Source: Verrucomicrobia subdivision 6 bacterium BACL9 MAG-120507-bin52
GTDB lineage: Bacteria > Verrucomicrobiota > Verrucomicrobiia > Methylacidiphilales > Verrucolacustridaceae
Assembly: GCA_001438005.1 (NCBI GenBank)
Contig: LIBO01000052.1
Coordinates: 1 to 6,853 of the forward strand
Length of the DNA: 6,853 bases
Reading direction: 5' to 3'
Shown here: piece after piece, positions 1-5,032 of the stretch
Layout of the letters: the number at the start of each line of letters is the position of its first letter
Numbering within the stretch: position 1 is the stretch's first letter
Translations under genes and position numbers: made by a program
The notes under the pieces: model-generated
What the model saw: the letters and a program-made list of their open reading frames with translations, nothing else
Database searches by the model: none
What the model was told of the DNA's origin: nothing

Positions 1-586
1 AACGTTCGGGCACGGTGAAGTTTAGTTTCATTCGATCCATCGCGTAGATGCTGACCAAGGTGGTTTGAGGGCTGACATATTGGCCGACGCTGACGCTGCG
101 ACCGCCCAACATTCCATCGAATGGGGCGGTGAGGGTGTATTCACGCATCCTTTTTTTGGCAAGGTTGAGCGTGGCGACAGCCCTTTGGTAGGCGGCTTGG
201 GTCTGATCGTGCTCTTGCTCAGAAATCGTCCCATCTTTCAGGAGGGCATCCGCGCGTTGGAGGGTTTCTTTGGCATAATTGTAATCCGCCTGCGATTCGG
301 CCACGGTGGCGGCCTGCTTCGACTCATCGATTTGCAGGAGGAGATCCCCTTTTTTGACCGAGTCGCCTTCAACCATTTGGATGGAGGTAATTTCCCCGTC
401 CACTTCGGGACGAATATCGACCGCTTCATCTGCCTGGAGCGTTCCGATGGCTTGAAGGGTCTCTGGCAGGGGACCAACGGAAACGGTGACGAGCTCGGCC
501 GGCACGGGGGCATCCTTGGGGGGTCCTCCTCCCTTCATACAACCCGCTAATGCGAGCAAAAGGCATGGAATGAAATAATGCTTCAT
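1..586 (-). CDS. RND efflux periplasmic adaptor (membrane fusion) lipoprotein, 3' part missing
   Basis: HlyD/AcrA-type membrane fusion protein, which would bridge an inner-membrane RND (or ABC) pump and an outer-membrane channel. The first 195 codons are visible and the gene runs off the left edge. Residues 1-16 form a short lipoprotein signal peptide ending in the lipobox L13-A14-G15-C16, so the mature protein is probably lipid-anchored through Cys16. Residues about 55-88 (EVDGEITSI...EGDSVKKGDLLLQID) are the first half of a biotinyl-lipoyl-like domain. Residues 90-148 are a charged alpha-hairpin or coiled coil. Residues 151-180 (TAPFDGML...VGQYVSP) form the second lipoyl half, followed by the start of the beta-barrel domain (KLNFTVPER). 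The start is the ATG at 584-586; no good Shine-Dalgarno is visible next to it. It lies 41 bp behind obg on the same strand and could be co-transcribed. The transported substrate cannot be told, because the pump gene would lie further left. Confidence 0.88.
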   Translation of the reverse strand, partial: MKHYFIPCLLLALAGCMKGGGPPKDAPVPAELVTVSVGPLPETLQAIGTLQADEAVDIRPEVDGEITSIQMVEGDSVKKGDLLLQIDESKQAATVAESQADYNYAKETLQRADALLKDGTISEQEHDQTQAAYQRAVATLNLAKKRMREYTLTAPFDGMLGGRSVSVGQYVSPQTTLVSIYAMDRMKLNFTVPER

Positions 587-627
587 ACTATGAATGTTTA
601 ATAATGTGAAGTATCTTCCCTATCCGG

Positions 628-1623
628 TCAAGCCGGCAAGGATTGGCGGACGGCGTGGAGAAGGGCGGGTAAGCCTTCACCGCTTTTGGTCGAGATGGGA
701 AAGATGGAGCGACGGGCGGTAGCCCGAAGAGCGGCCAGATTCTTTTCCGAGTCGGGGAGATCGACTTTGTTGGCGGCCACCAGAAAGGGACGCTTGCCGA
801 GAGCGGCGTCGTGAAGGCGAAGTTCTTTGCGGAGAAGTCGATAGTCCTCCGCCGGATTTCTACCGTCGACTCCGGCGGTATCGATGACCAGGAGAAGGAC
901 GGAACATCGCTCAATATGGCGAAGGAAGTCGTGGCCCAGGCCTTTTCCCTCATTGGCTCCTTCAATCAGTCCTGGGATATCGGCCAGGGTAAACCGGGTC
1001 TCCTCGGGGGATCCGACTACGCCGATGTAGGGGGCGAGGGTGGTAAAGGGGTAGGAGGCGATCTTGGGGCGGGCGGCAGAAAATGCGGCGAGAAGGCTGG
1101 ATTTACCCGCGTTGGGCAGGCCGACTAAACCGACGTGGGCGATCGATTTTAAAATGAGAATGAATTCGCCTGCCTCCCCGGGGCGGCCCTCTTCGGCGTG
1201 GCGAGGAGTCTGGCGAGTGGATGTGGCAAAGCGGGAGTTTCCGCGCCCGCCCCGTCCGCCGTGGCAAAGAATAAATTTTTCCCCAGGTTGGGTTAAATCC
1301 ACCAGGGGGTCACCGACCTCACCGGGAGGTAGGGGATAGATGACGGTGCCCGGAGGGACTTTGAGAAGGCAATCCTTGCCGTTTCGTCCCGTGCACTGCT
1401 TTCCGCTTCCGCTTCCTCCGTGGCCCGCGCGGGCATGTGGGCGATAACGAAGATCGATTAAGTTATTCAGTTGGGGATCGACGATCAGCACCACGTCCCC
1501 GCCCTCACCCCCATCTCCACCATCGGGTCCGCCCTTGGGCACGAACTTTTCCCGCAGGAAGCTGACGGCACCTCGCCCGCCATTGCCGGCATTGGCGTGA
1601 AGTCGAACTCGGTCAACGAACAT
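628..1623 (-). CDS. obg: GTPase Obg (ObgE/CgtA), short form
   Basis: Essential-type GTPase of late 50S ribosomal subunit assembly and stress/growth control. The 331-residue protein starts MFVDRVRLHANAGNGG. Residues 1-158 are the glycine-rich Obg fold (GGPDGGDGGEGGDV, HGGRGGRGN). The G domain follows: G1 GLPNAGKSS (168-176), G2 YPFTTL (191-196), G3 DIPGLI (215-220), G4 NKVD (285-288) and G5 ISTKSGEGL (310-318). The protein ends just after the G domain, so the variable C-terminal extension found in some family members is absent. The ATG at 1621-1623 is preferred over an in-frame TTG at 1657-1659 because it fits the conserved family N-terminus and has a weak GGATGGAA upstream. It overlaps the 3' end of the CHASE2-like gene by 11 bp, which suggests translational coupling. 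The usual rplU-rpmA neighbours are not upstream here. Confidence 0.97.
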   Translation of the reverse strand: MFVDRVRLHANAGNGGRGAVSFLREKFVPKGGPDGGDGGEGGDVVLIVDPQLNNLIDLRYRPHARAGHGGSGSGKQCTGRNGKDCLLKVPPGTVIYPLPPGEVGDPLVDLTQPGEKFILCHGGRGGRGNSRFATSTRQTPRHAEEGRPGEAGEFILILKSIAHVGLVGLPNAGKSSLLAAFSAARPKIASYPFTTLAPYIGVVGSPEETRFTLADIPGLIEGANEGKGLGHDFLRHIERCSVLLLVIDTAGVDGRNPAEDYRLLRKELRLHDAALGKRPFLVAANKVDLPDSEKNLAALRATARRSIFPISTKSGEGLPALLHAVRQSLPA

Positions 1624-2812
1624 GGGAAGATTCCATCCAGTGAAGTAAACGGGGGGCAAGGATCGCCGTTACAAAAGCGCCGACGGCGAGAGGAAAAGCT
1701 CCCGCGTAGCCTTCGGTTTTGGCGACGATCCAACCCGCCACCATGACCAACCCTGCCCAGGCGATCGATTCGATCAGGCAAACCCGACCGCGTTGACCGG
1801 AGGAGAGACCGAGGAGAGCGGCGATGAGGAGAACGGAAAGGATCATCCCGGAAGGTGGATGAAGCACGGGGGAAGGGCCGCGGGAGAGATTTGTCCAAGT
1901 ACGAACAACCGCTTCCGCAAGGGAGCGGGGGCCGATAGGGGATTCGATAATGGGATCCACCTCCGCCAATCCTCCGGCGAGGATGGCGGGGCGTTTCGAA
2001 ATTCCCTTCAAGTCGTAGTAGGGGCGAACGCCGATACGCTCTTGCTCCGCGGCCAGAACAACGCCACGGATTTCCATCTTTTCGGGAAGTTGGTCAGGTC
2101 GACTCCAGTCGATCGGGACGGAGCCACGCAAATCAAGTGGGATGGATTGAAGTTCAAAATCTTGGGTGTCGCGCAGGATGAGGCGCCGCCCTTGGAGAGT
2201 GGAGTGGGTGAGATCAGCCCCGAGGGCTTGGGCGTAGAGCTGCAGGAGCCAAGAGGGAGTGACCGCGTTTTCATGACGGAAGACAAGGGGCAGACGAGTG
2301 AGAAGGCCATCGGCATCGGGAGTGACTTTCCAAGCGGCGGCTTGTCCGGAACGGCGAAGGCTTTCTTCGGGAGCGAAGAAAGAGTCGGCGGGTCGGAGGG
2401 ATTCGATCGAGCCGGTGTGGGAAATTTTGGGAAGAGAAAGAGTTTCGGCCGGGGTCGGAAAAGGGAAGGCGGTGGCGGAGAGAGTGGGGGTGAGATAAGA
2501 CGACAAGGCGCGGGCGAGTTGATTATCTTGGGCGGGCTCAAAAGTATCGGGGGCATCCAGGGGAAGGAGGAGGCCGACGGGTTCGGGCCGATACGGAGAC
2601 ATGGCCCGGAGGGCAAGAGTGAGATCGAGCCGAGGCCAAGGCCAAGATTCTCCGGCAAGGTCCTCGATCGAAATGAGCACCGGGGTGGGAGGAGCCTTGG
2701 CGGGAGGGGAGAGGCGGGGAAGAAGGGCTCGCGAGTGGGGCACGAGAGCGACGGCAGCGAGGAGGCCGAGGGCGATCGCCGAAATGAGGGCGAGGATGCG
2801 AGAAACAAGCAT
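1613..2812 (-). CDS. CHASE2-like extracytoplasmic sensor membrane protein without an output domain
   Basis: A 399-residue membrane protein. Residues 6-25 are an N-terminal transmembrane or signal-anchor helix. A long extracytoplasmic region follows (about 40-315). Its opening, VLISIEDLAGESWPWPRLDL (45-64), resembles the start of CHASE2 domains (aliphatic strand, acidic residue, then PWPR). Later parts also fit: GLLTRLPLVFRH (169-180), where the sensor domain normally runs into its second half, and IPLDLRGSVPIDWSRP (224-239). Three C-terminal transmembrane segments lie at about 322-338, 346-363 and 370-389, as in many CHASE2 receptors. No kinase, cyclase, GGDEF or HTH domain follows; the protein ends 10 residues after the last helix. 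Start ATG at 2810-2812; Shine-Dalgarno weak. Its 3' end overlaps the obg start, and it is divergent from clpS. The family call rests on motif resemblance only; the ligand is unknown. Confidence 0.6.
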   Translation of the reverse strand: MLVSRILALISAIALGLLAAVALVPHSRALLPRLSPPAKAPPTPVLISIEDLAGESWPWPRLDLTLALRAMSPYRPEPVGLLLPLDAPDTFEPAQDNQLARALSSYLTPTLSATAFPFPTPAETLSLPKISHTGSIESLRPADSFFAPEESLRRSGQAAAWKVTPDADGLLTRLPLVFRHENAVTPSWLLQLYAQALGADLTHSTLQGRRLILRDTQDFELQSIPLDLRGSVPIDWSRPDQLPEKMEIRGVVLAAEQERIGVRPYYDLKGISKRPAILAGGLAEVDPIIESPIGPRSLAEAVVRTWTNLSRGPSPVLHPPSGMILSVLLIAALLGLSSGQRGRVCLIESIAWAGLVMVAGWIVAKTEGYAGAFPLAVGAFVTAILAPRLLHWMESSHVR

Positions 2813-2816
2813 GAAT

Positions 2817-2842
2817 CTTTGTAGCGCAAATGGGATACAAAG
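2817..2842. repeat. Inverted repeat in the divergent intergenic region
   Basis: CTTTGT (2817-2822) and ACAAAG (2837-2842) form a perfect 6-bp inverted repeat with a 14-bp spacer. The half-site centres are 20 bp apart, about two helical turns, close to the CHASE2-like gene start. The geometry suits a dimeric regulator, but six-base arms can arise by chance. Confidence 0.3.
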
Positions 2843-2843
2843 C

Positions 2844-2857
2844 GATGCGGGATGCGG
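2844..2857. repeat. Tandem direct repeat GATGCGG x2
   Basis: Two perfect back-to-back copies of GATGCGG (2844-2850 and 2851-2857) end one base before the predicted -35 box of clpS. The position is that of an activator site, or it may be simple slippage. The sequence cannot separate these. Confidence 0.35.
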
Positions 2858-2858
2858 A

Positions 2859-2886
2859 TTGAAAGAAGGGCATTTGAACGTATGAT
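2859..2886 (+). promoter_or_regulatory. Candidate sigma70-type promoter of clpS, giving a near-leaderless transcript
   Basis: A -35-like TTGAAA (2859-2864) and a -10-like TATGAT (2881-2886) are separated by 16 bp. Each box matches consensus in five or four of six positions (TATGAT five of six). A start site about 7 bases after the -10 would fall at or next to the clpS ATG at 2893, leaving little or no leader. This agrees with the lack of a convincing Shine-Dalgarno next to that ATG. Confidence 0.42.
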
Positions 2887-2892
2887 TGAGTC

Positions 2893-3198
2893 ATGCGAGC
2901 AGAAATTACGGAGGCACCGACAGTCGCTCCAACGCAAGAGAGTGACTTTTCGGAAGCTTTTGCCAAAGGGTGGCAGGTCTTGGTGTGGAACGATCCAGTG
3001 AATTTGATGAGCTACGTGGTTTTTGTATTTCAGAAGGTGTTGGGGTTTGATGAGGCGAAGGCCAAGAAGCACATGTTGGAGGTGCACGAGCTGGGAAAGA
3101 GTGTGGTGGCGTTAGAAACGCGGGAGAAAGCGGAGATGTATTGCCACCGGCTCCAAGAATTTGGTTTGCAGTCGACCTTAGAGGCGCGGCCGGCTTGA
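2893..3198 (+). CDS. clpS: ATP-dependent Clp protease adaptor ClpS
   Basis: The 101-residue adaptor hands N-degron substrates to a ClpA- or ClpC-type unfoldase with ClpP. A flexible N-terminal arm (1-25) is followed by the ClpS core. WQVLVWNDPVNLMSYVVFVF (27-46) includes Asn33-Asp34, equivalent to the E. coli residues that hold the substrate alpha-amino group, and Met39 at the gate position. HMLEVHELGKSVV (60-72) includes His65, equivalent to E. coli His66. TREKAEMY (76-83) and GLQSTLE (91-97) complete the fold. The second Asp of the E. coli NDD motif is Pro, as in actinobacterial-type ClpS. The ATG at 2893 has no clear Shine-Dalgarno and probably lies at the very 5' end of its mRNA. The stop codon overlaps the start of the next gene. 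No Clp ATPase gene is in the window. Confidence 0.95.
   Translation: MRAEITEAPTVAPTQESDFSEAFAKGWQVLVWNDPVNLMSYVVFVFQKVLGFDEAKAKKHMLEVHELGKSVVALETREKAEMYCHRLQEFGLQSTLEARPA
3180..3184 (+). promoter_or_regulatory. Ribosome binding site supporting the TTG start of the DUF2017-like gene
   Basis: AGAGG lies 10 bases before the TTG at 3195, inside the last codons of clpS. No ATG or GTG start near this point is in frame. The site supports a start overlapping the clpS stop codon. Confidence 0.45.
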
Positions 3199-3695
3199 GG
3201 GTCGAGCAGGGCCCAACGGGGCATCGGCACTTTGATTTTGCGGCGCCGGAGGTGGCGCTCTTGCGGCAGGCATTACAATCCACGAGGGAGGCTTATCGGA
3301 CACCTCCGACGGAGTTGGATCCCATGGTGGGAAATGTTTGGTATCGGCAGGTGGGATTGAGGGAGGTGGGAATCCGTGGGGAGGACGCTTTGCACTGGGT
3401 GGAGGGATTGCACGAGGCGCGATTGGGCAGAGAAAAGTTGGCGGAAGGTTGGATGAAGACACTGCCGCCCCTTGGCCAAGCGGGTCGGTGGCATTTGGAT
3501 GCGGAGGAGGTGGAGTCCTTTGTCGCGACGCTGAATGATCACCGTTTACGCAGAGCAGCAGAGTTTGATTTGGGGGAGGGGGATTTAGAGGTTCGCGCGA
3601 TGGAAAAATCCAAAGGTGATAAAAGAGTGGCTTTGGTAGAGATTCACTTCTTGGCTTGGCTCATTGAACTTGTTCTACAAGAGCAAGTTAAATAA
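3195..3695 (+). CDS. DUF2017-like protein, partner gene of clpS
   Basis: A soluble protein of 166 residues with no signal peptide or membrane segment, rich in Glu, Leu and Arg and mostly helical in appearance. Visible marks are FDFAAPEVALLRQAL near the N-terminus, HWVEGLHEARLGREKL in the middle and ALVEIHFLAWLIELVLQEQ at the C-terminus. These resemble DUF2017 proteins, whose gene commonly follows clpS in actinobacteria; the assignment is by memory and synteny. The reading frame is open back to 3141 inside clpS, but the best start is the TTG at 3195-3197. It shares TTGA with the clpS TGA stop and has AGAGG upstream, implying translational coupling. It ends in tandem TAA codons (3693-3698). The molecular function is unknown; a role linked to Clp proteolysis is only inferred from position. 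Confidence 0.62.
   Translation: MRVEQGPTGHRHFDFAAPEVALLRQALQSTREAYRTPPTELDPMVGNVWYRQVGLREVGIRGEDALHWVEGLHEARLGREKLAEGWMKTLPPLGQAGRWHLDAEEVESFVATLNDHRLRRAAEFDLGEGDLEVRAMEKSKGDKRVALVEIHFLAWLIELVLQEQVK
3667..3689 (+). terminator. Hairpin at the 3' end of the DUF2017-like gene, possible weak terminator
   Basis: AACTTGTTC (3667-3675) pairs with GAGCAAGTT (3681-3689) over nine pairs, one of them G-U, with a five-base loop TACAA. It lies just before the tandem stop codons. There is no immediate T-tract; only a short TTTT occurs about 20 bases on. It may be an inefficient terminator or an mRNA 3'-end stabiliser. Confidence 0.3.
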
Positions 3696-3756
3696 TAAAC
3701 CACCTACTTTTCCTTGGTATTACCCAGTTCAATGCTAAGGATAGTGCTCGTCATCT

Positions 3757-5031
3757 ATGACAGCCAAGAGCGATATCATTGTGGTGGGAGCCGGGCCGGC
3801 GGGTTGCGCGGTGGCACGGGCCTATGCCTTGGATGGGAAAAAAGTGGTTTTGTTAGAGGCCGAGGCGGAGGGAAAAAGTCGCAAACGATTTGCGGGTGAG
3901 TGGTTACATCCCCAGGGGGTGGACGCGCTGAAGAGTTTAGGTTTTGATTCCATCACTTCGATGCAGGGCCGGCCGCAAGGGCGTGGCTTTGTGGTTTACC
4001 CAGGGCATGGCGAGCTACCGGTCAAACTGGACTATGTGGAGGGGCAGAGGGGATTGGCTTTTCATCACGGGGATTTGGTGGACGAGATGCGTCAGATTGT
4101 CGCTCAAACGGAGGGAGTGACCTTTCGGTACGGAGTGCGCGTTGGTTCGGTGGATGATCAAGGAGTGACCTTGGAAAGTGGGGAAAGGTTGGAGGCCGAT
4201 CGGGTCGTCGGAGCGGATGGTCGCTCCAGTGTGGTGCGGAGAAGCTTGCGCGGTTCAGGAAACCACAAAGCGATGTCGGCCATGACCGGGATTCTTCTCG
4301 AGGGAGTCAAGGCCCCCTACCCAGATTACGGCCACGTATTTTTAGGAAAGCCGAGTTTCCTTTTGGGGTATGAGATCGCGCCTTCGGTCGTGCGCATCTG
4401 TGTGGATGTGCCCCTAAAGTATAAAGCGGAAATGAAGGATCCGGAGTGGTTGATTGCGGCGATCCGCGACACCTTGCCTCCGGTTTGGCGACAGCCTTGT
4501 GAAGAGCAGATTCGGGGTGGGCATCTGCGTTGGCAAGCTAACCATTTTTTGGCGCGGGCTGATTATGGGAATGGGCGGCGGGTTTTGATCGGCGATGCGG
4601 CGGGCCATACCCATCCATTGACGGCGACGGGAATCACGAACGGATTGGTGGATGCGATGGAATTGGTGGAGAAGAAAAACTTCGCGGAATTTGCCCGCAG
4701 CCGGCGCCGGGCCTGTCGGGTGCCGGAACTACTTTCTCGCGCGCTGTACGACTGCTTCTCAAAAGAGGATGCGTTCTCCCAATCGTTGCGGAGAGCGGTG
4801 GTGTCGCTCTGGAGGAACGACGAAAAGGAGAGGGAGCGCACGATGGGTCTATTGATGGGGAACGGACGATCTTTCCTAACCTTTGCCGGTCCGTTTATCC
4901 GGGCGCTGATCGGGGCGTGGAGGGGTCGGGATCAGAGCACCACGATACGTGCGGATTTGGCCTCGATCGCCAGCTGGATTCGTCTGCCGATGGCGTACGC
5001 CATGGCGGGCTTCATTAAGCCGAAGAGTTAA
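3757..5031 (+). CDS. smo: Squalene monooxygenase (squalene epoxidase), bacterial FAD type
   Basis: A 424-residue flavoprotein predicted to epoxidise squalene to (3S)-2,3-oxidosqualene using FAD and O2. The dinucleotide fold is DIIVVGAGPAG (6-16) with Glu34 at the ribose-binding position. Squalene-epoxidase-like blocks follow in order: GEWLHPQG..AL..LGF (47-63), matching eukaryotic GEFLQPGG; GLAFHHGDLVDEMR (99-112), matching GRAFHHGRF; VVGADGRSSVVRR (150-162); and LIGDAAGHTHPLTATG (277-292), the second FAD motif. A C-terminal block, SRALYDCFSKEDAFSQSLRRA (327-347), resembles the epoxidase segment [21 protein letters not shown]. Hydrophobic C-terminal stretches (373-388, 409-420) may attach it to the membrane. 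The N-terminal membrane helix of eukaryotic epoxidases is absent. An in-frame TAG at 3742 makes ATG 3757 the first usable start; AAGGA (3737-3741) is too distant to be a strong Shine-Dalgarno. It ends one base from the cyclase stop. A related flavin monooxygenase acting on another isoprenoid is the main alternative. Confidence 0.8.
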   Translation: MTAKSDIIVVGAGPAGCAVARAYALDGKKVVLLEAEAEGKSRKRFAGEWLHPQGVDALKSLGFDSITSMQGRPQGRGFVVYPGHGELPVKLDYVEGQRGLAFHHGDLVDEMRQIVAQTEGVTFRYGVRVGSVDDQGVTLESGERLEADRVVGADGRSSVVRRSLRGSGNHKAMSAMTGILLEGVKAPYPDYGHVFLGKPSFLLGYEIAPSVVRICVDVPLKYKAEMKDPEWLIAAIRDTLPPVWRQPCEEQIRGGHLRWQANHFLARADYGNGRRVLIGDAAGHTHPLTATGITNGLVDAMELVEKKNFAEFARSRRRACRVPELLSRALYDCFSKEDAFSQSLRRAVVSLWRNDEKERERTMGLLMGNGRSFLTFAGPFIRALIGAWRGRDQSTTIRADLASIASWIRLPMAYAMAGFIKPKS

Positions 5032-5032
5032 A

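Noticed and set aside
65..550. Plus-strand open frame of 161 codons at the left edge
   Set aside because: It is antisense to the membrane fusion lipoprotein, whose lipobox, lipoyl halves and coiled coil are clear.
601..631. Promoter for the efflux adaptor at the obg stop codon (TTGACC on the minus strand)
   Set aside because: The -35 is good, but the best -10-like box (CATTAT) is poor and spaced 19 bp. Read-through from obg is equally likely.
1657..1659. TTG start giving Obg 12 extra N-terminal residues
   Set aside because: Obg proteins typically begin at the MFVD segment, and an ATG with a weak upstream GGATGGAA lies there.
1793..2824. Long plus-strand open frame (343 codons) opposite the CHASE2-like gene
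   Set aside because: Its product is a low-complexity Gly/Arg/Glu-rich string with no fold-like pattern. The minus strand shows signal anchor, domain motifs and membrane helices, so this is a shadow caused by GC-rich codon use.
2008..3087. Long minus-strand open frame (359 codons) across the CHASE2-like gene and clpS
   Set aside because: The translation is rich in Pro and Ser repeats, overlaps two well-supported genes in other frames and crosses the divergent promoter region.
3714..3745. Promoter for smo (TTGGTA with downstream GATAGT)
   Set aside because: Spacing is about 20 bp and both boxes are weak. The 61-bp gap must hold some control element if smo is not read from clpS, but none stands out.
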